Below, in pieces: positions 1-7,631 of a stretch of 33,482 nt of DNA. The notes below the pieces were generated by a model. It ran no database searches. It was not told where the DNA came from and saw only the letters and a list, made by a program, of their open reading frames with translations. Within the stretch, counting starts at the first letter, position 1; every line of letters starts with the position of its first letter. Made by a program: the position numbers and the translations under genes. Origin of the DNA: an uncultured Bacilli bacterium (lineage in GTDB: Bacteria > Bacillota_I > Bacilli_A > RF39 > UBA660). Location: positions 1-33,482 of the forward strand of contig CAKOOU010000011.1 in NCBI GenBank assembly GCA_934098455.1. The letters are read 5' to 3'.

Positions 1-353
1 TCTAAGAATAAATACCAATAATTTTTATCTATATGTTTTTGTTTATTACTACCATTCATTTCTAATATTATATATGTGTCTTTATATTTAAGTATAATAT
101 CACTATGACCATTATTATGTCCTATAACATTAGTTGGTATTTCACCATTTACAATCCTTAAACTCTCTTTTAAATCTTTATAATCATAACCTAATAAATA
201 ATTTAAAAAATAACATAAGAAATTTAAAGATATTTCATTTAAAAATACATTTTTAAAAGTCCAATCAAATTGCAAATTAAAGATTAAATTTTTATTATTT
301 ATAATTTTATCATACGTAAGAACCTCCACAAAATCACCTACCTTTCTAATCAC
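1..353 (-). CDS. Rpn/PDDEXK-family nuclease-transposase, 3' part missing
   Basis: An open frame runs from a GTG at 353 to the window edge, so the C-terminus is not visible. The N-terminal part reads FDWTFKNVF, then after about 60 residues HSDIILKYKDTYIILEMNG. This resembles the PD-(D/E)XK core of the Rpn recombination-promoting nuclease / PDDEXK transposase family: a D followed by an E-x-N/K strand. These proteins are thought to nick DNA and promote RecA-independent recombination. The start is uncertain: the GTG at 353 follows an AAGGGG site, and a second in-frame GTG at 329 follows GGTAGGTGA. The gene is divergent from the pilin genes. Family assignment is moderate because only about 115 residues are visible. 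Confidence 0.6.
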   Translation of the reverse strand, partial: MIRKVGDFVEVLTYDKIINNKNLIFNLQFDWTFKNVFLNEISLNFLCYFLNYLLGYDYKDLKESLRIVNGEIPTNVIGHNNGHSDIILKYKDTYIILEMNGSNKQKHIDKNYWYLFL

Positions 354-384
354 TTTTTTAAACCCCTTCACTATATATTATTAT

Positions 385-410
385 GGAAAAATCTGTTTTT
401 CCTTTTTTTT
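385..410 (+). terminator. Short hairpin with T-tract, purpose unclear
   Basis: GGAAAAA (385-391), loop TCTG, TTTTTCC (396-402), then eight T. It has the form of an intrinsic terminator on the plus strand, but no plus-strand gene is visible upstream. It might stop antisense transcription from the Rpn gene. The rest of 354-592 is T-rich and holds only the pilin promoter. Confidence 0.3.
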
Positions 411-528
411 TCTTGCATTTGTTTTAACTTTTTTTCTTTTTTATACAGATATAAAATATTGGTATAGATATTTTTTACAAATATTAAAATTTTAAAATAA
501 TTTATAACTTTCAAAATCATTTGATATA

Positions 529-558
529 TTGCTCATTTTTTCTTGCGTGAATTATAAT
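529..558 (+). promoter_or_regulatory. Sigma-A-type promoter for pilin-like genes
   Basis: TTGCTC at 529-534 and TATAAT at 553-558 are 18 bases apart. They lie 35 bases upstream of the first pilin start codon, which has an AAAGGA ribosome site at 578-583. Confidence 0.55.
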
Positions 559-592
559 TTTATTATATATTTAATGTAAAGGATATGATATT

Positions 593-1096
593 ATGAATAA
601 AAAAGGATTTACATTAATAGAACTTTTATCTGTTATAATTTTAATTGGATTAATACTTGGGATGGCTACTACCGGTGTTATAAAAGCTAGTAATAGAGCT
701 AAAGAAAAAACACTTGCTACTAAAGTAAAAAATATTGAAAAAGCTGCTATAGTTTATGGACAAAATCATAGGGAAAATTTTGTAGATGTTAATGTTTCTG
801 AAACTAGTAAATCATTATGTTTTGAAACAAAAGATGATGGCACTAAATCTCTTATTCCAAATTGTAAATATTATAGCAGTGTAATAAAGGTAAATGATTT
901 GCTACATGATGACGATGGTAATGGACCCTATATTAATGCAGATGATGAAGAAAATAACATAAAAAATCCTACAGACGATACAAAAAATATGAATAATTGT
1001 GAAATACAAATATATCAAAAATATGGAAAAATATATGCTGTTTACTTAAATAAAAATGATGCTAAAGATAACGAAACAACAAAATGTTGGAAATAG
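593..1096 (+). CDS. Type IV pilin-like prepilin 1
   Basis: 167 residues. The N-terminus, MNKKG then FTLIELL, is a textbook class III prepilin signal: basic leader, Gly before the cleavage site, Phe+1 and Glu+5. A hydrophobic helix follows to about residue 30. A prepilin peptidase would cut after Gly5, and the mature protein would sit in the membrane or assemble into a pilus or pseudopilus. The remainder is hydrophilic, with four Cys (positions 76, 91, 136 and 165 approximately) that could form disulfides. The next gene begins 7 bases later and encodes a similar protein, so the two form a small operon. No ATPase, platform protein or peptidase is in the window, so pilus, pseudopilus and DNA-uptake roles cannot be separated. 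Confidence 0.85.
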   Translation: MNKKGFTLIELLSVIILIGLILGMATTGVIKASNRAKEKTLATKVKNIEKAAIVYGQNHRENFVDVNVSETSKSLCFETKDDGTKSLIPNCKYYSSVIKVNDLLHDDDGNGPYINADDEENNIKNPTDDTKNMNNCEIQIYQKYGKIYAVYLNKNDAKDNETTKCWK

Positions 1097-1103
1097 GTGA
1101 ATT

Positions 1104-1508
1104 ATGAATAAAAAAGGATTTACATTGGTTGAATTGTTGGCTGTATTAGTCTTAATAAGTTTACTTATGGGGCTTGCAATTCCAGGCATAAATAAAATAA
1201 GTTCAAATATGAAAAAAAGGTCATTTAATGAAAAAGTAAAATTAATCGAAAGTTCTGCAGTTTTATGGGGTCAAGATAATAAAACTAGATTGCAAACTAC
1301 TAGTTGTACTATAGATGGTAATAATGTACCATGTTACAAAATAGAAATTAATGAACTATTAAAAGAAAATTATTTAGATAGCGATAATAATAGTGGTGAT
1401 ATTATTAATCCTATTGATAATAGTTCTATGAAAGATTATTGTGTATATGTTTATAAAGAAAACAAAAGAGTCTATGCACAATATCAAAAAGATAAAGGCA
1501 AATGCTAA
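1104..1508 (+). CDS. Type IV pilin-like prepilin 2
   Basis: 134 residues with the same prepilin signal as its neighbour (MNKKG, FTLVELL, Glu+5) and a hydrophobic N-terminal helix. The first 20 or so bases of the two genes are almost identical, suggesting tandem duplication followed by divergence of the C-terminal domains. The ribosome site AGGTGA overlaps the stop codon of the first gene (TAGGTGA), so the two are probably translated together. Cys residues near positions 48, 57, 117 and 134 could pair in the soluble domain. It could be a minor pilin or a second major subunit. Assembly genes must lie elsewhere. Confidence 0.85.
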   Translation: MNKKGFTLVELLAVLVLISLLMGLAIPGINKISSNMKKRSFNEKVKLIESSAVLWGQDNKTRLQTTSCTIDGNNVPCYKIEINELLKENYLDSDNNSGDIINPIDNSSMKDYCVYVYKENKRVYAQYQKDKGKC

Positions 1509-1565
1509 AAAAATACTTAATCGAAGAAATCACTCCAAGGATTATCTTTTTCTAAGTATTTTTTT
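1507..1565. terminator. Bidirectional terminator between convergent genes
   Basis: A7TACTTA at 1507-1519 pairs perfectly with TAAGTAT7 at 1553-1565 (13 bp, 33-base loop). T-tracts appear on both strands. It ends the pilin operon and overlaps the last codons of the minus-strand LigD-like gene. Confidence 0.6.
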
Positions 1566-2854
1566 ACATTTCTAATTGTAATAGTATCTGGTTTTATATG
1601 ATTAATATCTTCCCAACTAATAGGAAATGATATACTAGCATTATCTCTCAATCTCAAAGAATAAGGACATACACTAGTAGCACCCATCTTATTTCTATAA
1701 TAATCAATTAATATTTTATTCTTTCTTTTTTCTTTCCTAATATTAGTAGTATATTTATTAGGATACTTATTAATTAATATATCAACTATACTTTTAGATA
1801 TTTTTTCTAATAATTTATAAGATTTAACATTAATTGGTACAAATATATGGTATCCTTTACCACCACTTGTTTTTAAATAACTCTTTAAATCTAATTCATC
1901 TAATATTTTTTTTAATTCTAAAGCACAAACCCTTACATCTTTTATTTCTAAATTAATATCTGGGTCTAAATCAAATACCATAATATCAGGACTTTTAATT
2001 CTATTTTGTTTAGAACACCATATATGAAATTCGTAGCTGTTCATTTGTGCTTCTTCTAAAAGACCATTTACACTTTTAATATAATAATAATCACTTCCAT
2101 GAACTTTCTTTTTACCAAGATTTTTTGAATTATTATTCAAATGTTTCATAAAAAATTTTTCTTTATCTATACCATTAGGACTTCTAACAGTACTTATAAG
2201 TCTATTATCTAAAAAAGGCATCATTCTAACACTTACTAATTTATAATATTCTATTATATCTTTTTTAGTAATTTTATATTTTGGATATATTATTTTATCT
2301 TCATTAGTAATCTTAATATTATCTATTCCTAATTTAATTTCTTCCATAGTTCTATTAGATTTAATACTTGTATTATATTTTTTTATGTCCATATCAGATA
2401 CATATTCATCTTTTTCTTTAATTAATAACCAATTATTATTTTTAAATTTAATCAAAGTCCAATTACCTTTTAATCTTTTACCATATAGAGTAAATTTTAT
2501 ATGATTGTTAATATCAATCTCATTTATTTTATAATGTCCTTTATCCCATAACATTACAGTACCCGCACCATATTCACCCTCCGGTATTGTACCTTCAAAG
2601 TTTCCGTAGCTAATGGGATGGTCTTCAACTTTAACAGCAAGTCTTTTATCTTTAGAATTAAATGAAGGACCTTTAGGAACTGCAAAACTTAAATAAACAC
2701 CATTATATTCTAAACGTAAATCATAATGGTCTTTAGTAGCAACATGGTGTTGTATAACAAATTTTAATAATTTATTGCTTTTTTTCTTTTTACCATAAGG
2801 TTCTTTCGTTTTATTAAAATTACGTTTCTTATTATATTCTTTTAAACTAGACAT
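1517..2854 (-). CDS. LigD-like 3'-phosphoesterase / PrimPol fusion without ligase domain
   Basis: 445 residues with two of the three LigD domains. Residues about 30-150 form the 3'-phosphoesterase domain: FVIQHHVATKDHYDLRLE and KVEDHP place H37, D45 and H79 where LigD has its metal ligands. Residues about 185-445 are the LigD-type polymerase/primase (PrimPol): DLDPD (D295, D297), SGGKG (330-334), a third acidic residue in LIDYYRN (D384) and PYSLRLRD. The ATP-dependent ligase domain normally found between or beside them is absent, so sealing would need a separate ligase. The likely role is end trimming and ribo- or deoxynucleotide addition at DNA breaks. No Ku gene is in the window. The start ATG has GGTGAT six bases upstream. 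It is transcribed divergently from the small membrane protein gene. Confidence 0.85.
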   Translation of the reverse strand: MSSLKEYNKKRNFNKTKEPYGKKKKSNKLLKFVIQHHVATKDHYDLRLEYNGVYLSFAVPKGPSFNSKDKRLAVKVEDHPISYGNFEGTIPEGEYGAGTVMLWDKGHYKINEIDINNHIKFTLYGKRLKGNWTLIKFKNNNWLLIKEKDEYVSDMDIKKYNTSIKSNRTMEEIKLGIDNIKITNEDKIIYPKYKITKKDIIEYYKLVSVRMMPFLDNRLISTVRSPNGIDKEKFFMKHLNNNSKNLGKKKVHGSDYYYIKSVNGLLEEAQMNSYEFHIWCSKQNRIKSPDIMVFDLDPDINLEIKDVRVCALELKKILDELDLKSYLKTSGGKGYHIFVPINVKSYKLLEKISKSIVDILINKYPNKYTTNIRKEKRKNKILIDYYRNKMGATSVCPYSLRLRDNASISFPISWEDINHIKPDTITIRNVKKYLEKDNPWSDFFD

Positions 2855-2929
2855 AATATCACCATTATATAGTTTAAATTATTTTAGATAATTTATTCAA
2901 TTGTGATATACTTTAGATGGTGATATAAA

Positions 2930-3184
2930 ATGAATATAGAAGACAGAATATATAATATTGAAGAAAGAAATAAAAGAGTAGAATTAGATAAAAAATGGGA
3001 AACGTCTATTACTAGAAGAGTTTGTATTATAATCTTAACATATATTATTGTTATATTATACTCGTATCTAGTTAGAAATAATAATAATATTTTATTAAGT
3101 TCATTAGTTCCAGTGATAGGTTATACTTTATCAACTTTGTCATTAAAATTAATTAGAAAATTCTGGGAAAAGAAATATAAATAA
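2930..3184 (+). CDS. Small two-helix membrane protein, conserved hypothetical
   Basis: 84 residues. A charged N-terminal stretch (about 1-28, probably helical) is followed by two membrane segments (about 29-48 and 53-75) and a basic C-terminus. The pattern KKWE-T...R, LTY, PxIGYxLSTLSL resembles a widespread family of small uncharacterised membrane proteins, but I cannot name a function. GGTGAT upstream gives a normal start. It is divergent from the LigD-like gene. A long inverted repeat begins one base after its stop. Confidence 0.7.
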   Translation: MNIEDRIYNIEERNKRVELDKKWETSITRRVCIIILTYIIVILYSYLVRNNNNILLSSLVPVIGYTLSTLSLKLIRKFWEKKYK

Positions 3185-3234
3185 TTGTTGCGTAGATTCG
3201 CAAAATTTATGTTTTTTGCGTATCTATGCAACAA
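3185..3234. repeat. 21-bp imperfect inverted repeat, candidate AbiEi operator
   Basis: Left arm 3185-3205 and right arm 3214-3234 match at 19 of 21 positions around an 8-base centre. The arms begin TTGTTGCGTAGAT and end ATCTATGCAACAA. Neither strand has a T-tract after the stem, so it is not a typical terminator. It lies about 50 bases upstream of abiEi. AbiEi antitoxins are known to autorepress by binding inverted repeats in their promoters, so an operator role is inferred. Confidence 0.6.
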
Positions 3235-3285
3235 AATAATTTACAAAAATAATATAAATTGATACAATATAATCAGGTGATACAT

Positions 3286-3879
3286 ATGACAGATTCGGAA
3301 AAAATTATTAGTTATTCTAAAGCTAATAAAGGATATATTACTACAAAATTTATCCAAGAAAAAAAAATAAATACTATGTCACTAACAAGATTAGTAAAAG
3401 ATGGAAAATTAAAAAGAATATGCAAAGGTTTTTATATAAATAATGATTATTTTAGAGATGATTATTATGAATGTCAAGTAAAGTCTAAAAAATCGATATT
3501 TTCTGATGCTACTGCACTTTATTTTTATGATCTATCTGATAGAACACCAATATTTTTTGATGTAGCAGTTCCCAGAGGATATAATGGTATTCTAAGGAAA
3601 GACAAAAACGTAATATTACATTACATTAAACCTGAAAATCTTGAATTGGGTTTAACTTATATAGAATCACCTTTTGGAATGAAAATAAGAGTTTACGATA
3701 AAGAACGTACTATTTGTGATATTATAAAAAATAAAAAAAAGATGGAACCAGAAATTTTTGTTAAAGCGCTTCAAAGATATTCAAAATTAAGTGATAAAAA
3801 CTTAAGTAAATTAATGAGATATGCAAAAAAACTGAATATAGATAAAAAAGTTAGAGAATATATGGAAATTTTATTATAA
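3286..3879 (+). CDS. AbiEi-type antitoxin / transcriptional regulator
   Basis: 198 residues from the ATG at 3286, which follows an AGGTGA site. A longer reading from a TTG at 3259 has no ribosome site and runs through the promoter region. The N-terminus (about 1-55) looks like the winged helix of the AbiEi antitoxin domain (GYITTKFI, LTRLVKDGKLKRICKGFYI). The C-terminal domain carries the usual pattern around SPFGMKIRVYDKERTICDIIK. In type IV toxin-antitoxin systems AbiEi represses its own operon and counteracts AbiEii without binding it directly. The adjacent gene is the matching toxin, and an inverted repeat sits in the promoter. AbiE systems cause abortive phage infection in streptococci and lactococci; the phage role here is inference. 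Confidence 0.85.
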   Translation: MTDSEKIISYSKANKGYITTKFIQEKKINTMSLTRLVKDGKLKRICKGFYINNDYFRDDYYECQVKSKKSIFSDATALYFYDLSDRTPIFFDVAVPRGYNGILRKDKNVILHYIKPENLELGLTYIESPFGMKIRVYDKERTICDIIKNKKKMEPEIFVKALQRYSKLSDKNLSKLMRYAKKLNIDKKVREYMEILL

Positions 3880-3962
3880 TATAGAAAAAATATATAAAAT
3901 AATATTGAAATAAGTTGTATTATATGTTACGATTTTATCATGGAGAAAGGGAGTTTTGACAT

Positions 3963-4814
3963 ATGATAAATACAACAAAATTAAGAAATATTATTTCAAA
4001 AAAATCAAATGGAAATAGTGAAATATCACAAAAATATTATCAAATATTCTATTTTGAAAGATTATTAGAAAGAATATCTAAAAGCAAATACAATGGTGAA
4101 ATTATTTTAAAAGGTGGATTACTTTTAACTTCCATAATAGGTGATGACAATAGAACTACAAAAGATATGGATACGACTTTAAAAGGAATACCACTAAATA
4201 AAGAAATAGTGAGTAATATATTTAAAGAAATATTTGAAGTTGATATTAAAGATGGAGTTTCTTTTGAAATTATAAGTGTTAAAGATATACGAAAAGAAGA
4301 TATTTATGCTGGATTTAGATTAAATATACTATCTAAACTAGAAAATAATAAAACCTATATAACTGTAGAATTAACTACCGGAGATAAAATTACTCCTAAA
4401 GAAATAAAATATAGTTATAATTCTATATTTGAAAATAAAAAAATAAGTATTATGTCCTATACATTAGAAACAGTATTAGCAGAAAAAATACATTCAGTAT
4501 TAACATTAGGAACATTAACTACTAGACTAAAAGATTATTATGATATTTACATATTAATGTTTGATAAAAGAGTATTCATTGATAAAATAATATTAAAAAA
4601 TGCAATAAAAAACACATTTGAAAATAGAAATGTAGTTATTAATATCGATGAATTTAAAAACATAGTAAATGATATAGCAAATGATGACGATATGAAATAT
4701 AAATGGAAACAATATCAAGAAAGAAATGAATATGCAAAAAATATAAGTTTTATAGAAATTATAAATTCAATAAACAAAGTATTAAAAATAATAGAGGAAG
4801 AGGAAGAGAAATGA
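3963..4814 (+). CDS. AbiEii-type nucleotidyltransferase toxin
   Basis: 283 residues. ILKGGLLL (GG at 51-52) followed by TKDMD (D68, D70) is the nucleotidyltransferase active-site pattern of the AbiEii/AbiGii (DUF1814) family. RLKDYYDIYIL (about 187-197) matches the later conserved KDxxD motif. Such toxins transfer nucleotides, probably to tRNA ends, and arrest growth. The gene lies 83 bases after abiEi with its own AAAGGGAG site. The last bases overlap the next gene by ATGA. The C-terminus ends in a run of Glu (IIEEEEEK), encoded by a purine-only stretch that also contains the ribosome site for the GNAT gene. Confidence 0.9.
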   Translation: MINTTKLRNIISKKSNGNSEISQKYYQIFYFERLLERISKSKYNGEIILKGGLLLTSIIGDDNRTTKDMDTTLKGIPLNKEIVSNIFKEIFEVDIKDGVSFEIISVKDIRKEDIYAGFRLNILSKLENNKTYITVELTTGDKITPKEIKYSYNSIFENKKISIMSYTLETVLAEKIHSVLTLGTLTTRLKDYYDIYILMFDKRVFIDKIILKNAIKNTFENRNVVINIDEFKNIVNDIANDDDMKYKWKQYQERNEYAKNISFIEIINSINKVLKIIEEEEEK

Positions 4815-5347
4815 AAGAATTAGAAACAGATAGATTAATTTTAAGAAAAATAACATTAGATGATACAGAGGACATGTTTAACAATTGGGCTAGTGACCCT
4901 AAAGCAAGTGAAATGCTTGATTGGGAAGCTCATGAAAGTGTTGATATTACTAAAAAAGTAATTGCCTACTGGATAAGAGAATATGAAGACGGAGCTTATA
5001 ATTGGGTAGTGGAATTAAAAGATAATCATGAAATAATAGGAAACATAACGGCAGTAAAATATAGTGAAAAAAATAAAACTTGTGAAATAGGATATTGTTA
5101 TGGTTCAAAATATTGGAGACACGGATATGCAAGTGAAGCGTTAAGAAGAGTGATAGAGTTTTTTCTTAATGAAACATGTATAGAATTAGTTGAAGCAAAA
5201 CATATTTTTGGTAATCCAAATAGTGGCAAAGTTATGGCTAAAGCAGGTATGACAAAAGAAGCAACGCTTAGAAAAAGGCATCTAAACAAAAAGACAGGTG
5301 AAATAGAGGACTTGATAGTTTATAGCATAACAAAAGATGAATTATAA
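4811..5347 (+). CDS. RimJ/RimL-family GNAT N-acetyltransferase
   Basis: 178 residues. The start LETDRLILRKITLDD and the core GYCYGSKYWRHGYASEAL (acetyl-CoA pyrophosphate loop near residues 93-110) are typical of the RimJ/RimL branch. The C-terminal part (NPNSGKVMAKAGM) is the usual motif B region. The branch includes ribosomal-protein N-terminal acetylases and many small-molecule or antibiotic acetyltransferases; the substrate cannot be read from sequence. The start codon overlaps the abiEii stop (ATGA), so translation is probably coupled to the toxin. This is unusual, because AbiE loci normally have two genes. Confidence 0.9.
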   Translation: MKELETDRLILRKITLDDTEDMFNNWASDPKASEMLDWEAHESVDITKKVIAYWIREYEDGAYNWVVELKDNHEIIGNITAVKYSEKNKTCEIGYCYGSKYWRHGYASEALRRVIEFFLNETCIELVEAKHIFGNPNSGKVMAKAGMTKEATLRKRHLNKKTGEIEDLIVYSITKDEL

Positions 5348-5369
5348 AAAAACTACATTTCATTGTAGT
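5346..5369 (-). terminator. Terminator of the radical SAM-GroEL operon
   Basis: On the minus strand ACTACA (5369-5364), loop ATGAAA, TGTAGT (5357-5352), then seven T. It overlaps the last codon of the GroEL-like gene and the stop of the convergent GNAT gene. Confidence 0.75.
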
Positions 5370-6891
5370 CACTTATCTTATTTAAATTATTTTTATATTC
5401 ATTTATTATTAAATGTGATGTAGTTAGTAGCATACTTGATATACTTACTGCATTTTTTAATGCATTAATAAGCACATCTTTTGGATCAATCACTAAAGTA
5501 TTATCTATATTTTCATAATTTGATTTATTTATATTATATAATTTATTAAAATCACTATTTTTAATATTATCATAGATTTCTTTATCATCTAAACCAGAAT
5601 TAATTAATATTTGTTTAAACGGTAAATATAATACATTATAAAATAATTTATCCATTTCATTTTCTATCACTATTTTATTTCTTAATTTAAGTAGAGCAAT
5701 TCCAGCACCTGGTAATATACCTTTTGTAGATACATCAATTGCATGTAATGCATCAATACATCTCATTTTCAATTCTCTTCTTTCTGTAATTGTATTAGCA
5801 CCTACTAAAATATTTGCAACAGTATTGGATAACATTGATATACGTAATTCATTAAAATTTTTATTAATATCATCATCATCTATTTTAATTTCATTAATTA
5901 AATTTTCTACTTCATTATTATAATCAAAAGATAATATTACTTCTTCATTATTAATAACAATATTATTAACGTATCCTAAATCATTTAAAGTTATATAATT
6001 ATTTTTAATAATTTTACTATTTGTAATAACACTTATATCTTTTAATATTTCATGTGCTTTATATCCATAAGATGGAGTTTTTAAAAGACATATTTTTATT
6101 TCATTAGATAAATATAATGATACTAAATCATTAACTACATCTTCATTATAATCATCACTTATTATAACTAAACTATTATCATTTTTTATAACTTCATTTA
6201 ATATACTAGCAATACTTTCTATACTATTTAACTTATTATTTATAATTAAAATATTTGGTTTATTATATTCAATACTTTGTTGATCATTTAAGAAATAATT
6301 GGATGCCAATACAGTTTCAAACCTATATCCATTTAAATACTCAGTACAAGATATATTAGAATTTACTTCTTTAATATTTATTGCATTAATATTTTTTGTT
6401 TTTAAATAAGCATTATATATATTTTTTGCAATTTCATCGTCATTGCTACTAGTTAATGCAACATTAAACAATTCTTTATTAGTAGGAATACGTGATATAT
6501 TTTCTAACTCATTAATTAATTTACCCAAATAATTATTTAATTCTTTCTTTAGTATTATAGAATTATATCCTGAATTAATTAACTTCAAACCTTCGTTAAA
6601 TATTCCTTCTAATAATACTAGGGTAGTTGTAGTGCCATCACCAACTATATCATTTGTATTAATACTAGCTTCTTTAGCAAGAGTTAATATAGTATTAACA
6701 ACTTCATCTTCACTTTCTATATTTTCTGCAATTGTCACACCATCATTTGTTATAAAAGGACTAAAACTAGAATGGTCTATTATTACATTATTTCCTTTAG
6801 GACCAAGCGTTATTTTAACACTGCCACATAATAAATTAATTGCATCACACATTTTCTCATATAATTCATTTCCAAGTATTACCTTTTTCAT
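5353..6891 (-). CDS. Divergent GroEL-like chaperonin
   Basis: 512 residues against about 540 for ordinary GroEL. The equatorial ATP-binding motifs are present: TLGPKG (28-33), NDGVTIA (49-55), GDGTTTT (84-90), and near the end IDALHA then GILPGAGIALL. The Asp residues used for ATP hydrolysis are therefore kept. The apical domain is strongly diverged and Asn/Asp/Ile-rich, and the usual GGM-rich C-terminal tail is missing. No groES lies next to it. Instead the start overlaps the stop of a DNA-repair-linked gene (ATGA), as the third gene of a three-gene operon. It may be the only GroEL of a fast-evolving genome or a specialised paralog. Functional ATPase is likely; its clients are unknown. Confidence 0.85.
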   Translation of the reverse strand: MKKVILGNELYEKMCDAINLLCGSVKITLGPKGNNVIIDHSSFSPFITNDGVTIAENIESEDEVVNTILTLAKEASINTNDIVGDGTTTTLVLLEGIFNEGLKLINSGYNSIILKKELNNYLGKLINELENISRIPTNKELFNVALTSSNDDEIAKNIYNAYLKTKNINAINIKEVNSNISCTEYLNGYRFETVLASNYFLNDQQSIEYNKPNILIINNKLNSIESIASILNEVIKNDNSLVIISDDYNEDVVNDLVSLYLSNEIKICLLKTPSYGYKAHEILKDISVITNSKIIKNNYITLNDLGYVNNIVINNEEVILSFDYNNEVENLINEIKIDDDDINKNFNELRISMLSNTVANILVGANTITERRELKMRCIDALHAIDVSTKGILPGAGIALLKLRNKIVIENEMDKLFYNVLYLPFKQILINSGLDDKEIYDNIKNSDFNKLYNINKSNYENIDNTLVIDPKDVLINALKNAVSISSMLLTTSHLIINEYKNNLNKISDYNEM

Positions 6892-7631
6892 GCTTCATCA
6901 CTCATTTCTATTATATATTTCCAATATTTTTTAGGCATAAAATTCATTCTACATCTATCATTTTTTCTTTCTTTAATACCAATAGTTTTATAAAATGTAG
7001 TCCATAAATTTTCTATATCTAGTTCATTATCACTATATTTTAATTCATCAATCTTTATATTATCTTTATTAGTTATTATAACGTCTTTCTTATCATAAAT
7101 ACTTATTAAATTACGTTTATTATCTACTATTACAAAACATTCATTTTTAAGTCTTTTCTTAAAATGATTAGTAAGTAAACCAATACAATTGTTAGTGGGT
7201 TCTATCTCAGCATATAATACTTTATTATTTAATTCTCTGAATCTAACAAAACCTTTTAATTTATGAGTTTCATATCCAACATATTTATTTATTCTAAGAG
7301 CCTCATTAACACATCTTAAATTTTTCATATACATAGTATTCTCTTTATATTTTAAACAATTTAAGTAGTAGTAAAATATTATTAGTTCTTTATTATTTTC
7401 GTTAGACAAAAATACTTTATATATTATATTGAAATTATTGATACCAATACTTTTAATACAACAATTAATTATATTTTTATTATCGCTCAAATCTAACTTT
7501 ATTATATTATCAAATAGAGTAGGATTATACATTTCATCTTTAATATTATACGGTCTTATATTATGTTCTATAAGAATATTAATTAGTTTTAAAAGTTCAT
7601 AAAAATTATTATAAATATATATATTATTCAT
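6888..7631 (-). CDS. TIGR03915-family putative DNA repair protein (radical SAM partner)
   Basis: 247 residues. The core HKLKGFVRFREL, YAEIEPTNN, FVIVDNKRNLISIYD and the end IKERKNDRCRMNFMPKKYWKYIIEM match the conserved landmarks of the family that accompanies the TIGR03916 radical SAM protein. Members are linked by gene neighbourhood, sometimes by fusion, to a uracil-DNA-glycosylase-like domain; none is fused here. The activity is not established, but the pair is believed to act in DNA modification or repair. It overlaps the upstream radical SAM gene by 8 bases and the downstream GroEL by 4, so the three are translated as a unit. Confidence 0.85.
   Translation of the reverse strand: MNNIYIYNNFYELLKLINILIEHNIRPYNIKDEMYNPTLFDNIIKLDLSDNKNIINCCIKSIGINNFNIIYKVFLSNENNKELIIFYYYLNCLKYKENTMYMKNLRCVNEALRINKYVGYETHKLKGFVRFRELNNKVLYAEIEPTNNCIGLLTNHFKKRLKNECFVIVDNKRNLISIYDKKDVIITNKDNIKIDELKYSDNELDIENLWTTFYKTIGIKERKNDRCRMNFMPKKYWKYIIEMSDEA

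Noticed and set aside
3185..3234. Terminator for the small membrane protein gene
   Set aside because: The stem is long, but no T-tract follows on either strand.
3259..3285. TTG start for abiEi
   Set aside because: No ribosome site; ATG 3286 has AGGTGA.
4811..5347. GNAT as a TacT-type toxin
   Set aside because: Its motifs fit the RimJ/RimL branch, and no paired small antitoxin (RHH) gene is adjacent.
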